A DNA stretch of 64,000 nt from Haematococcus lacustris (GCA_030144725.1 JASKMD010000019.1:8296760-8360759), one strand, 5' to 3'; counted from the stretch's first letter, positions 1-11,797 are shown. Translations and numbers: made by a program. Notes: generated by a model from the sequence alone, not told the origin.

Positions 1-344
1 GTCTGGGCCACAAGCGGGTACAAGACAAGCTACCCAAGGACCAGCACCAGCAGCAGCAGCCTGCTGGGGCATAGTAGTGTGTGTCCCCCTTTGAACTGTC
101 GTCAGCTTACAATCAGTGCATGCAGGTCATGCCAAATCTAGACTGTAGCCCTCAGAGTCGGGCAATAGTGTAGGTGGTAGACGCCCATGTGCCATGTGCC
201 GTGTGCATGGGAGCATAACTCTACACAGCCCCTTGACACCATCCTGAGTGGTCCTGCTTGTGGTCCCTAGTGGTTGGAACTCCTAGTGAGGGACGAGGGG
301 GCTACCCTACGGATTCAACCCTGGAAGTACTTAGGATTAGCAAT
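1..344. other. No recognisable gene
   Basis: I see no convincing coding exon, RNA gene or array here. A short CAG run lies near position 50. The right edge runs into the dispersed repeat that starts near 345. Confidence 0.5.
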
Positions 345-690
345 GGTCACCCCGGCCATTGGCCATGCCAATCCGTGACAGGCCTGCCGCTCGCACCACG
401 CCCTAGTGGAGGGTAGCGAAGGCTATCGCGGTAACTCACGCGCGCTAAAACTCGCGTTTTGCACTGAAGCCTTGTCCCAGTACACAATCAAGTCTCCCGG
501 TAAAAGTTCCCCCTGTACGGAGGAAGTTTGTTGGCTGTAGATGGGGGAAGTTTTAGATTGCCCAACCGCGCTACTCGACAAGCACGAGCGACTGGCAACC
601 CACACTACAGCTTCCTGGCTTCCTCCGCACGCTTTAATGCGCAACCTTGACTGCCCAGAGGCGGTTAGGGGCGGGCGGTTACTGCCCAGC
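345..690 (+). repeat. Dispersed repeat, short copy (inverted relative to 42547-43956)
   Basis: Two blocks, about 345-458 and 480-686, match the reverse complement of 43852-43956 and 42547-42751 with only scattered differences. Here the blocks are about 20 bases apart; in the other copy about 1.1 kb separates them. This copy therefore looks like an internally deleted version of an uncharacterised element, or the other copy carries an insertion. No clear terminal repeats or target duplication were found at the outer edges, so the class is unknown. Confidence 0.7.
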
Positions 691-1329
691 AAACGCAGCC
701 CGCCTGGGCCGTTCTTATTTCGATAAGCTCAAGCGCGCAGCCCATAAGGGACTTGCCAGGGGAGCGGTTACAGGGGATGTAGCCGCATTAGCGACCCGCA
801 GCGGCGAGCCAATAGGACAGGCCAATTCCCCCCACAACACCCAAAACTAGCGACGGATACAATGCAGTGCCAGACGAGCTACAGGAGGAACCGCAGCGGG
901 AGCAGCACCTGCGTTCTGCATCTTTTCTGCCTTGGCAGGAGCGCAGGGAGCGGTCAGATGCCCCTGCCCGTTCCAATTCGGAGCAGCGCAAGCGGGAATA
1001 TGTGGAGCTCAAATGACAGCCCTGCAGTCAGGTATTCAAACAGCTATCAGCGAGGATTGGCTGCACCATGCTTGTGCCTCTGGGGCAACTAGACTAGAAG
1101 ATTCCTCCTTGAAGCTACTTCAGGTGGAGGTGGATGCTCCCTTGCGCTTCATGCAATCAGTCGATCAGTCCCAACCCTCTCTTCTGCTGGCCTAGCAGCC
1201 AGACCCACGCTTAAACGTGGATGTGATTTGCGCTCCTATGCCCAGATGCAAGGGTGTGGTGTCTCCATGGGAGGTCAGCCATCGCTAGTCACCTGCGCTG
1301 TAGACTGCGCTATGCACCACCCATGCGCA
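691..1329. other. Unassigned sequence upstream of KDZ remnant
   Basis: Several short open frames exist but none shows a recognisable domain. Part of 860-1200 could hold a decayed N-terminal exon of the KDZ transposase that follows, including Cys/Pro-rich peptides, but the frame is not maintained. Confidence 0.35.
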
Positions 1330-2643
1330 TCATCAAGTGTGTTTGTGTGTGCTGTCATGTAGCCTTCCTGGAGGCCCTCAACGCCGCTCACCATCCTTTG
1401 GCCTTGTACCCACCTCAGCAGATCAGAACAGACAGCTTCAGCCAGGCATTCTTTGACTACCTGCGGGCCATTGACCGGCTCCTCTCCATGCCCAGCTTGT
1501 TGCAACAGCGCTCAGACCTACAGGCCCAACTCTTCAGAGGAGCATTCAGTGACTGTCCCATCTGTGCGCTCGTCCCATCATACGGCAATGGGTGTGTGTG
1601 CGTGTGTGTGTGTGCATGCTGCAGGTGTGCCACAAGATGGCTACGAACATTGCGTTGCTGGCGATGCTTGCAACAAGCCCAGCAGCTATGCCGGTGTGGC
1701 CAAGGCCACCCGTGACCTAGAGCAGCACACAGATACATACCTGGATCGTACAGGGTTGGAGGGCGCAGTGCAGCAGCTGCATGACAGTGGGCAACTCAGT
1801 CAGTCTGGAGCTACAACAGAGGCAACTGGAGCTGGAGCAGATGCATGCGACCAGCAACATAACAGCCGGCCAGCCTTGTGCAGTGCGTGGTGTGGTTGGC
1901 TTTGTGTGCTGCCTTGACGTGCAGCTACTAGCGCTGTACTGCAACATGCGCACAGCGGAGCAGTGTGTGTACTACCTCCTGGCATGGCATGCTGCATGCG
2001 ACATGTTGCATCTCTACATTGACTTGTTCAAGGTCAAGTCTCAAGGTGTGTGTGGCATGGCAAGGGTGCAGAGTGTTCAGGGTGAGGTGTGGCACAGTTG
2101 GTTGAGCGCGGTGTGTTGTAGGTACCGTACCCAGGTGGAGCAGCTCACCATAGTGTGCATGAGCTGGGGTTGCAACGCGACCGTATGGGTCAGAGCGACA
2201 AGGACACGCGCGCAGCAAGCAACGCCATCAAGGCAAAGCTTAGGACAGCTCGTCAGCTTCTCAAAGAGGCAGCATTCTACCAGGCGCTAGGGAGTGGTGA
2301 GGATGCAGCAGCTGTCAGCATGGTGAGGGGTGAGCCAGCTCCATGGGCTGAGGCCTCCACAGCAACCCCCTACGGCAAGCTGCTGCACTATGGGCGGCAG
2401 CTGCAACATTTGCAAAGCGATAGGGATAGGTGCGTTGAGCAGCAAGCTCTGCTGCGTATCGAGCATCGCCGGCTGCTTGTCTGGCTGCAGCACAAGGTTC
2501 TTGTGTGCAAGGGGGCATGCGGTGAGCCTGAGGCGCAAGGCGAGGCTGAGTCAGGGCAGCTGCAGCAGTCGTGGCACATAGGGCGGTTGTTCTATATCAA
2601 ACAACACATGCAGCAGTACCAAGACATGCTAATCAATAGCTGA
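1330..2643 (+). pseudogene. KDZ-type (Kyakuja-Dileera-Zisupton) transposase remnant
   Basis: Peptides in successive frames line up with the conserved order of KDZ transposases. First comes a helical stretch with FLEALNAAHHPLALYPP, ending in a CPIC cysteine pair (about 1365-1570). After an intron-like GT-rich gap comes GDACNKPSSYAGVAKATRDL (about 1650-1720), which resembles the first catalytic-Asp region. Then GVVGFVCC with CNMRTAEQCVYYLLAW (about 1880-1985) resembles the His/Tyr-rich core. A charged helical C-terminal exon ends at TGA 2641-2643. The frame changes near 1795 and the central segment between the core and the C-terminus is missing, so this is a broken copy. Assignment is from remembered family pattern, not a search. 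Confidence 0.65.
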
Positions 2644-3312
2644 GGGCATGCACATGAGCTAGGAGGGCAGGGGCACGGGCAACACCCCTATTATCTTCTT
2701 GTACTACTTGGAACACCCTTGTACCACTTGTAACACCCTTGTACCACTTGTAACACCCTTGTAATCCCTTGTAACATGGCGGTCATGTAATGCTATCCAA
2801 CCAGTGTTACCAAATACGGCTCTGTACGGTCTGTATTTTCCGTATAATCGTTTTGTACGGTACAGTATATACGAAAAAACGGTACATACGGCACAGTATT
2901 TACGGGAAAACGGTATACGGTAAAATACAGTCCAGCCGTCTTTGGTAACACTGTATCCAACCAACCGCTTATGTGATCCCTAACCGTTGAGAGCTGACCT
3001 AACTAGACTTCATTCCAGAGTCACCCGGTCCCAACCTCTGCATACCATGCATGTAACCAACCGCATCCCTAGGTGCCTAGCTCCTAATTGCAGTAGAAGC
3101 TCTTTACTGACAAGGCTAGACATAGGCTAGACAAGGATAGACAAGGCCTATCACTGCCAGGCTAGCCCATCCCTAGCCAGCCAGCCCATCCCATCCCTAG
3201 CCAGCCCATCCCATCCCTAGCCAGCCCATCCCATCCCTAGCCAGCATATCCCAGCCCAGCCCAGCCCAACCCAGCCCATCCCTAGCTAGCCCAGCCAATC
3301 TCATCCTAACCT
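2644..3312. repeat. Simple tandem and AT-rich repeats
   Basis: About 2700-2775 holds three or four copies of a roughly 20-bp unit containing ACACCCTTGTA. About 2810-2950 is an AT-rich stretch rich in TACGG/CCGTA words that recur on both strands. About 3165-3300 is an imperfect array of CCAGCCCATCCCTAG. No gene is visible. Confidence 0.7.
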
Positions 3313-3666
3313 ATCACTGCCAGGCCTGCACTTGCTAAGCATGACCGTGATGCATACATGCATAGGGTGTATGTAGCAGGTGGCTACCACGTTTGCAACA
3401 TTAGCGCATCACCACGTGGTGGTGTTGTCCATACAAGGGGCATGTGGCGCACCATACCCTAGCATGTGGCTGGATCTGGTGAGCCTCCACTATAGGTACC
3501 ATCCGTAGTCCAGCTGGCTGTGACACATTGGGTGTGGATCACTGCCAGGCCTGCACTTGCTAAGCATGACCGCGATGCATACATGCAAGGGGGGTATGTA
3601 GCAGGTGGCTACCACGTTTACAGCATTGGCGCATCACCGCGTGGTGGTGTTGTCCATACAAGGGGC
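3313..3666 (+). repeat. Pair of 129-bp direct repeats
   Basis: Positions 3313-3441 and 3538-3666 are near-identical, each starting ATCACTGCCAGGCCTG and ending TACAAGGGGC, and are separated by 96 unrelated bases. They contain the small palindrome CACCACGTGGTG (CACCGCGTGGTG in the second). They could be a segmental duplication or remnants of terminal repeats; no TG...CA ends are evident. Confidence 0.8.
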
Positions 3667-4027
3667 GTAGGTATCATTTGAGAAGAGGATACACGGCTAA
3701 TGACCTCCACCGTTTTCTTCCTTACATCTTGACCATTCACAGCTTACAAATCACGTTGTGTGGTATGGAACTGAACGGAAGCTCAGGACAGCTTCTTGAA
3801 AGCTTTTGTACCATACAACATTCTTCTCAGATGGGCTCAAAGTTGCTGCTGATTGCTAATACAAGACTACACCACTCGCGCCGATTAAGGCCGGAAGTCA
3901 CCAGGACCATTTCTCCCGGGAGGCATACCGCAGATAGCCCCAGGAAAGGCCGACTCAACGCCGTTGTTGTCATTGAAAAACTCAAAGTTCGTGCGATGTT
4001 ATTACCATTTGAAATCCGAAAAAACCC
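3667..4027. other. No recognisable gene
   Basis: An open frame runs into the following array but has no recognisable domain and its C-terminal half is pure repeat translation. Confidence 0.4.
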
Positions 4028-4700
4028 TGCGCAGGGTCCTGCCGACCCTGCGCAGGGTCCTAGCGCATCGGCCATTTGCAGGGTCCTGACGACCATTTGC
4101 AGGGTCCTAGCGACCCTGCGCAGGGTCCTGGTGACCCGGCGCAGGGTCCTGGTGACCCGGCGCAGGGTCCTGGTGACCCGGCGCAGGGTCCTGATGGCAG
4201 TTTTTACAGGGTCCTGCTGACCATTTGCAGGGTCCTGGTGACCCTGCGCAGGGTCCTGGTGACCCGGCGCAGGGTCCTGGTGACCCGGCGCAGGGTCCTG
4301 ATGGCAGTTTTTACAGGGTCCTGCTGACCATTTGCAGGGTCCTGGTGACCCTGCGCAGGGTCCTGGTGACCCGGCGCAGGGTCCTGGTGACCCGGCGCAG
4401 GGTCCTGGCGACCCTGTGCAGGGTTCTGATGGCAGTTATTACAGGGTCCTGCTGACCATTTGCAGGGTCCTGGTGACCCTGCGCAGGGTCCTGGTGACCC
4501 GGCGCAGGGTCCTGGTGACCCGGCGCAGGGTCCTGGCGACCCTGTGCAGGGTTCTGATGGCAGTTTTAAAGGGTCCTGCTGACCATTTGCAGGGTCCTGG
4601 TGACCCTGCGCAGGGTCCTGGTGACCCTGTGCGGGGTTCTGATGGCAGTTTTTACAGGGTCCTGCTGATCATTATACAGGGTCTTGCTGACCAGTCTACA
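4028..4700. repeat. Higher-order array of CCCTGCGCAGGG palindromes
   Basis: The basic unit is about 21 bp, CCTGGTGACC plus CCCTGCGCAGGGT or a CCGGCGCAGGGT variant. These units are grouped into a higher-order repeat of about 107 bp, each beginning near GATGGCAGTTTTTACAGGGT (starts near 4195, 4302, 4428 and 4556). CCCTGCGCAGGG is a perfect 12-bp palindrome. Overlapping open frames are repeat translations. Confidence 0.9.
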
Positions 4701-5150
4701 GGGTCTACAAGGCATGATTCTTGTACTTGCTACTACAACATGACCCCTCATGCACTCTCCCTCTTGTTGCTCACGTGCATGTCATCTAAGCCATCATGAC
4801 ATTCACCTTGCACGCGCAAACCTGCCATGTCATGTCTTATGGTACAACCTTACAATGTATGCAACACCACTACAAACGGCATGCATTGCTGATGCTAAGC
4901 ACATGCATTGATGCAAGCTGGTAACACCACACAACACCACAACACAATACCACTGCAACAACAACAACAACACAACGACTCATGCCTTACTCACAACCAT
5001 GCCATGAGCACAACCACAAGGATTGGATGCACTTGCTATGGGCTAACACCTCATCACGGGACTGCTAGGCACTTTGCCTTGCTGCCTATGCCCCATGGCA
5101 CCAAATCAGGCTGATCTAGGCTAGGCTGGGCTAGGCTAGGCTAGGCTGGG
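4701..5150. other. No recognisable gene
   Basis: CA- and CAA-rich sequence (ACAACAACAACAACAC near 4960) leading into a short CTAGG-rich stretch at 5115-5155. Confidence 0.5.
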
Positions 5151-5156
5151 CTAGGC

Positions 5157-5278
5157 TTGGCTCCAGGCTGCCCGCTCCAGGCTGCCCGCTCCAGGCTGCC
5201 CGCTCTAGGCTGCCCGCTCCAGGCTGCCCGCTCCAGACTGCCCACTCCGGGCTGCCCGCTCCAGGCTGCCCACTCCAT
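5157..5278. repeat. Tandem array, 14-bp unit
   Basis: Eight to nine copies of a CTCCAGGCTGCCCG unit with a few substitutions. Confidence 0.85.
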
Positions 5279-6774
5279 GCTGCTACGCCAAGGGCTGCTG
5301 GGTGCCATGGGGTGGGGGAGAGGAGAGGGGAGGGGAGGAGGGGAGGTAGGTGGCAGACTCGGATGTGGTGGTGGTGGGATTGGGCAGGGAAGGGCGAAGG
5401 GAGAAGGGGGCAAGGGGCAGCAGTGTGACCATCAGACCTGCGGCAGCAAGAGGCATCCTTGCACTTAGGCTTGGCATTGGTGACAACTCATGTGCAGGGA
5501 CTGGCCACTTACAGCTATGCTCAATGCCCCCCTCCATGTCACGCCGCTACCACCTTGCTTGCAATCACCAAGCCTTGCTACACTTGTCATACTCAAGCTG
5601 TCAACAACTGCAAGCAAAGATAAGCCAGCAAGCAGATGAATAAGGACATGCATGACCAGAACTGGGCTGGGTAGGCTGACACCACCAGAGCATGTGCACC
5701 CACCGGAAGTCCTGGCTACCGCTCCAAGCTCGTTGTGTGTTGCGAAGAGGTGTACAAGCGCTCAAACCTTGCTGGTGGCTTCTCTGATGCAACCCAGCAT
5801 AGGCTCCCAAATGCAAGGCAATACGAACCACAACATGCATGCTTACTCACCTGCCAAGGTGAGGGTGAGGGTGAGGGTGAGGTCAAGGGCGAGTGGGAAG
5901 GGAAGGGGAATGGTAGGTCAGGAAGGTAAGGGGACCTGTAGCCACCTGTAGAGACATGTAGAGGGGGGGAGGGCGTGAGGGAGGGCGTGAGAAAGGGCGT
6001 GAGGGAGGGAGGGAAGGAGGGAGGGAAGGAGGGAGGGGAGGAGGAGGTTGCTCCAGGCTGCAAGGTAGGATAGGGAGTGGGGCAAGGTGCGACGACGGCC
6101 TGGGAGGTGGTGGTGGCAAAGGGGAAGGGTCAAACCATTAATCCTGCAGAAGCACAAAAGGCATGCCAGATGTTAAGCGGTGCCACATACTTGCAGAGGG
6201 ATAGCCACTCACCTTGACAACTTCGCATGGATGTTTGCATGGCTGACGGCGAGGCTCGGTCGTTGTGTGTCGATGCGTGGCTAGGCTTGCTACGTTGGCT
6301 TTTTGCGTTGCTGCGTGGCTGTAACATATCGAGATTGCGAGGTTGTGTGGATGGCTGCGATGCTGGTGAAGTAGCTGGACTGCGTGGCTGAGCTAGCGAC
6401 GTAGATGGTTGTACGCCTAGCATCCGGGTTGGCTGCCTCATGGTAGGGGAAGTGGCTGGGGCTGCACTGCTGGCTAGGCCTAAGTTGCGTGTCTGAGCTA
6501 GCTAGCTAGGTGCGATGTGACTGGAAGCGAGCATAGTTTCGGGCCTGGCTGCGAGCTGAGTTACGAGGCTCTGAATGCGTGGAGCTGACTCATTGCAATT
6601 GGAAGTCGCTACTAGCTAGAGACGCACCTTAGGCGTTGTTCATCGACTTACGGCAGTACGAGATGTCGCAATGTAGAGCACGTACATCGCGTTTGTGCTA
6701 GGCGTGTTGTAGAGCAGGGACGTTGCAAGTTGGCTGGGTGACAAGAAGGCTGCGAGGTTGCATGCCATGTTGCG
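5279..6774. other. Purine-rich non-coding sequence
   Basis: Contains GGGGA/GGGGT tracts (5310-5420), a GAGGGT run (5860-5885) and a GGGAGGGAAGGA run (5965-6050). The rest to 6774 is unique-looking DNA rich in GCGTGGCTG words. No coding exon is supported. Confidence 0.5.
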
Positions 6775-7725
6775 AGGATTTTTTTGAAATTTTCATTATG
6801 GCTTTCATCCAGATGCCACCGACCTCTGCCAGTCAGCAGGACCCTGCAGAGGGTCTGTAGGACCCTACAAAGGGTCACTAGGACCGTGCAAAAGGCCTGT
6901 GCACCAGGACCCTGCGCAGGGTCACTAGGACCCTGCACGGGGTCACCAGGACCCTGCAAATGGGCAACAGGACCCTGCAAAAGGCCTGTGCACTAGGACC
7001 CTGCGCAGGGTCACCAGGACCCTGCGCAGGGTCACTGTAACCCTGTGCAGGGTCACTAGGACCCGGCACAGGGTCACCAGGACCCTGCACAGGGTCTGAA
7101 GCACTTAGTCATGTTCATCAGCACTAAGAATCCTAAAGAACATGATGATAGGGATTTTTTTGAAATTTTCATTATGGCTTTCATCCAGATGCCACCGACC
7201 TGTGCTAGTCAGCAAGACCCTTCACAGGGTCAGTAGGACCCTGCAGAAGGCCAGAGCGCCAGGACCCTGCGCAGGGTCACCAGGACCCTGCGCAAGGTCT
7301 GTAGGACCCTGCGCAGGGTCCTAGCGCCTTTTAAATATTAAATACATGTAATATTAAAAATAAGCTACAAAATAGTTGTTCTAATATTTAATTTTAATTC
7401 TAACCATGGTCGTAGGACCCTGCGCAGGGTCCTGGCACACAGGGTCAGCAGGACCCTGCGCAGGGTTTCCAGGACCCTGCGCAGGGTCTGTAGGACCCTG
7501 CGCAGGGTCCTAGCGTCACCATGGTCGTAGGACCCTGCGCAGGGTCCTGGCACACAGAGTCGGGAGGATACCAAACAGAAACGACAGGACCTAGCAAAGG
7601 GTCTGCGGGAAGCCTGACAAGGTCCTGGCACACAGGGTCAGAACAAAACCTGGAAAACTCCTGACTCATAGGGTCAGTAGGACCCTGCGCAGGGTCGCTA
7701 GGACCCTGCGCAGGGTCCTACGACC
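6775..7725. repeat. Dispersed CCCTGCGCAGGG arrays with duplicated leader
   Basis: Three clusters (about 6838-7105, 7205-7330, 7410-7725) of AGGACCCTGCGCAGGGTC units. The first two clusters are each preceded by a closely similar leader of about 55 bases (starting near 6778 and 7153) with TTTTTTTGAAATTTTCATTA and a TTCATCCAGATGCC word. Array plus leader therefore behaves as one duplicated module. A further single palindrome lies near 14060. Confidence 0.85.
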
Positions 7726-7776
7726 ATGGTGACGCTAGGCACTCAGGCAAATTAGTAACAGCATTTTTGAGATTCA

Positions 7777-8941
7777 GAGCCTCGGACTTGGTACATAGTC
7801 TAATGAAGGCATTGTAAGATTGGGGGTTGAAACTAAAATTCGTGATTTTGCGCGGTTGGTGAGATACGGCCATGCTACAGTACTGTAGAGGTCTACAGTA
7901 CTGTCGGGGTACCTCGCGAGTACACGAACAGAGCCTCGGACTTGGTACATAGTCTAAAGAAGGCATTGTAAGATCGGGGGTTGAAACTAAAATTCGTGAT
8001 TTTGCGCGGTTGGTGAGATACGGCCATGCTACAGTACTGTAGACATCTACAGTACTGTAGACATCTACAGTACTGTAGACATCTACAGTACTGTAGGTAC
8101 CTCGAGGTACCTCGCGAGACCACTTACAGTACTGTAGACATCTACAGTACTGTAGACATCTACAGTACTGTAGACATCTACAGTACTGTAGGTACCTCGA
8201 GGTACCTCGAGAGACCACTTACAGTACTGTAGACATCTACAGTACTGTAGACATCTACAGTACTGTAGACATCTACAGTACTGTAGACATCTACAGTACT
8301 GTAGACATCTACAGTACTGTAGACATCTACAGTACTGTAGGTACCTCGAGGTACCTCGAGAGACCACTTACAGTACTGTAGACATCTACAGTACTGTAGA
8401 CATCTACAGTACTGTAGACATCTACAGTACTGTAGGTACCTCGAGGTACCTCGAGAGACCACTTACAGTACTGTAGACATCTACAGTACTGTAGACATCT
8501 ACAGTACTGTAGACATCTACAATACTGTAGACATCTACAGTACTGTAGACATCTACAGTACTGTAGACATCTACAGTACTGTAGGTACCTCGAGGTACCT
8601 CGAGAGACCACTTACAGTACTGTAGACATCTACAGTACTGTAGACATCTACAGTACTGTAGACATCTACAGTACTGTAGACATCTACAGTACTGTAGACA
8701 TCTACAGTGCTGTAGACATCTACAGTACTGTAGACATCTACAGTACTGTAGACATCTACAGTACTGTAGGTACCTCGAGGTACCTCGAGAGACCATCTAC
8801 AGTACTGTAGACATCTACAGTACTGTAGACATTTACAGTACTGTAGACATCTACAGTACTGTAGACATCTACAGTACTGTAGGTACCTCGAGGTACCTCG
8901 AGAGACCACTTACAGTACTGTAGATGTCTACAGTACTGTCG
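7777..8941. repeat. 18-bp palindromic satellite, higher-order block A
   Basis: Two copies of a roughly 110-bp sequence (about 7777-7888 and 7929-8040) lead into blocks of the 18-bp unit CTACAGTACTGTAGACAT. Blocks of three to nine units are separated by a GGTACCTCGAGGTACCTCGA spacer followed by GAGACCACTTACAGTACTG. Both the unit core (CTACAGTACTGTAG) and the spacer are palindromic, so either strand can form runs of hairpins. Many open frames here are artefacts of the 18-bp period. Confidence 0.95.
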
Positions 8942-9834
8942 GGGGACCCTCGCACCTTGTAACATTTAAGAAACACACTACGGAATGCACTACGGCATAG
9001 CACAATGCCTTCAAGCACTTCGAAGATTTCGCGGCTTGCCTTGCACGGAATGACCACCTCACTTGCATTCAAGGCATCCGTGCAACACCCGTGCCTTAGT
9101 CGCATCATCGTGTAGCCGGTATTGTAGCGATGGCATTGCACGAGGTTACCCATACTCGCAGCCACATCTAGCCCATACTCGCAGCCACATACTCGGCAAT
9201 CAACCTCGCGGCCACACAGCTGGTCCACAGATGGCATCGCACGAGGTTACCCATACTCGCAGCCACATCTAGCCCATACTCGCAGCCACATACTCGCGGC
9301 CACACAACCTCGCGGCCACACAGCTGGTCCAGCAGCGCAGAAGCATACCTGCGAGGCAGCTCGGTGCGAGGATCTCACCTCGCAGCCAGCCTCGCAGCCA
9401 TTTTCCTCGCAGCCAGCCTCGCAGCCAGTTTCGCAGCCAGCCTCGCAGCCAGCCTCGCAGCCAGCATCGCAGCTAGCCTCGCGGCCAGTTTCCTCACAAC
9501 GATTCTTCGCAGTGAATCGCAAGCATTGATGCACCAACGCAAGGCAGGTGCAACGTGTTGTGAGCAGCGAAGAGGCTAGAAGGACTATGGTAGGAGCTTA
9601 GGACCAAGGTAAGAGCTTAGAAGGAGCTAGCATTGCGCAGCATAGCCCTTAGTATCCAGCCTAACCGCTACCACACCTGGTTGCTGCAGGCCTTACAATC
9701 ACGCCTAGTAACCCCCTGATTACCACCCCCTCCATATCCCCCTCACCACCACCACCACCACCACCACCATCACCACCACCACCACCATTTCATCACCTCC
9801 CACAACGTTCCCACTGTTGCCTCCCTTGTGTTGC
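8942..9834. repeat. Mixed tandem repeats with CTCGCAGCCA words
   Basis: About 9129-9193 and 9231-9296 are two copies of a 65-bp unit containing CCCATACTCGCAGCCACAT. About 9375-9490 is an imperfect array of CTCGCAGCCAG. A CCA run lies at 9740-9790. No gene is supported. Confidence 0.7.
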
Positions 9835-9985
9835 AGCCCAGCCCAGCCCAGCCCAGCCCAGCCCAGCCCAGCCCAGCCCAGCCCAGCCCAGCCCAGCCCA
9901 GCCCAGCCCAGCCCAGCCCAGCCCAGCCCAGCCCAGCCCAGCCCAGCCCAGCCCAGCCCAGCCCAGCCCAGCCCAGCCCAGCCCT
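9835..9985. repeat. CCCAG pentanucleotide array
   Basis: About 30 uninterrupted copies of the 5-bp unit CCCAG. All apparent proteins on either strand are repeat translations. Confidence 0.95.
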
Positions 9986-10054
9986 ACTCTCCCACCCTGC
10001 ATTTCCTACTGAGGTGAGAACAAAGGAAGGTGGGCCGTAATGGAGGGCTGCTAC

Positions 10055-10293
10055 CACTCCTACAAATTAATCCCTGCATTCTTCCCTGCGTTTTTGGCCA
10101 ACCTTGTCCGATTGGGCTGAAATTTTGATAGATCGTGTTTTGCAGAAATTAAAACATATTGTCTTTTGGAAAAAATTTTCAAAAAACAATATGTTTTATT
10201 TTCTGCAAAACATCATCTTTCAAATTTTCAGCCCGATCGGAGAAGGTTGGCCAAAAACGCAGGGAAGAATGCAGGGATTAATTTGTAGGAGTG
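10055..10293. mobile_element. Non-autonomous CACTC-ended element (MITE), 239 bp
   Basis: The ends are inverted repeats beginning CACTCCTACAAATTAATCCC, continuing with two CCCTGC words and a shared GGGCTGAAATTTTGATAGAT-like stretch. A 2-bp duplication AC flanks the element (10053-10054 and 10294-10295). Almost the whole element is a long imperfect palindrome. The outer sequence matches the ends of the 19.1-kb element at 21751-40856 and of the 346-bp element at 20144-20489, so it is probably mobilised by the transposase of that family. It has no coding capacity. Confidence 0.9.
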
Positions 10294-10295
10294 AC

Positions 10296-11425
10296 ACCTG
10301 CCCCTCCATCTGCCAGCTCTACATCTCCCTACTCTAATGGTGAGTGCATCAAGTACCCATGTCCAATGTTTGTTTCCGTTGACAAATCGTCACACCATTG
10401 CCGCAGGTCTTGTTCGCCTACACCTAAGACTATCAATGCCCCCCCCACTTCTCTCGCCCTCCACATGGACCTCCCCTTCCCTTCCCTCCCCTTCCTCCCC
10501 TTCCCCCCACACACATATACACCACACCCCAGCAAAAGGTGGGTGCAGGTATGTGGCACCCTGTACCCACCTTAACCGCTAGCATGCCCCTTGTCCCGCT
10601 GCAGGATTGATCGTCACACCCTTCCCCATCCCCTTTTCCTCCCCTTTCCCACGCCCACCACCAACGCCCAGCTTGTCGTCCCTCCACTTCCACCTCTACC
10701 CACCCCCCACTTCCCCCCTCCCCGTCACCTCTCCCCTGACATCCCAGCAGCCAGGAGAAAGCCCTCCCCACCCACCCTCTTCCCACCCCTCCCTTCCCCC
10801 TCTCCCTCCCTCTCCCCTCCCATACTTGTCAAGCCTCCTCTTCCCCTCTCCCACCCTTCGATTGACGCGGCATCGCAACCCCCACCTCACCCCACATTCC
10901 CTTCCCTACACCCTACACTCCCCACCGCAGTCCCACCCCACTGGCGCATGGGATATGTTGCCTGGTGTGAGCAGGTGGGAGGCCAGGAGAACCACAAAGG
11001 TAAGGCCACGGTGATAGCTAACACAGTGCCCAGCCTGGTCACCCTACCGCACGTGCACGCCCCTTGGTTGCAGGTCTAGTGGGCACCTCCCTTCCACTTC
11101 CCTTTCCCCTACACAACCACCCCCTCCCAATTCATCCTCCCCCGCCCCCACCCCCACCCATGCCCCCACCCACCCCAACCCATGCCCCCAACCCATGCCC
11201 CCACCCACCCCAACCCATGCCCCCAACCCACCCCACCCCCGCCCAGCCCAACCCGGTTGAGCCTCCCGCCTCCCCACCTCCCGCCTCCCTGCCTCCCGCC
11301 TCCCCGTCTCCCGCCTCCCTGCCTCCCACCTCCCGCCTTCCACATCTACCCCCCCTCCCCGCCTTCACTCTTCCACTCCCCCCCCCTTCACTCAGCAGCC
11401 AAAAGGTAGGTAGGTGCTACAGTGC
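10296..11425. other. Pyrimidine-rich non-coding sequence
   Basis: The plus strand is strongly C/T-biased, with CCCACC and CCTCCCGCCTCC runs (11110-11390). Open frames on both strands are low-complexity Pro/Ser or Gly/Arg and show no domain. Confidence 0.55.
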
Positions 11426-11429
11426 CCCT

Positions 11430-11797
11430 ACTATATCTGCTGCTGCTGCTGCCCCCCTACTGCTGCTGCTGCTGCGCCCCTGCTGCTGCTGCTACGCCCC
11501 TGCTGCTGCTGCTGCCCCCCTACTGCTGCTGCTGCTGCCCCCCTGCTGCTGCTGCTGCTGCCCCCCTACTGCTGCTGCTGCTGCCCCCCTGCTGCTGCTG
11601 CTGCTGCGCCCCTGCTGCTGCTGCTGCCCCCCCTGCTGCTACTGCTGCTGCGCCCCATGCTGCTGCTGCTGCCCCCCTGCTGCTGCTGCTGCCCCCCTAC
11701 TGCTGCTGCTGCTGCCCCCCTACTGCTGCTGCTGCTGCCCCCCTGCTGCTGCTGCTGCCCCCCATGCTGCTGCTGCTGCCACCCATGCTGCTGCTGC
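11430..11797. repeat. CTG triplet-rich array
   Basis: Roughly 15 to 16 blocks of three to five CTG triplets separated by CCCCCCTA, CGCCCC or CCCCCCATG. The array abuts the 18-bp satellite directly. Confidence 0.9.

Noticed and set aside
8026..8967. CRISPR-like array of evenly spaced repeats
   Set aside because: The spacers are 4 bp or a fixed motif, the repeats are satellite, and the context is a eukaryotic nuclear genome.
9247..9579. Cys/Glu/Ala repeat protein on either strand
   Set aside because: Translation of the CTCGCAGCCAG array, with no start context or domain.
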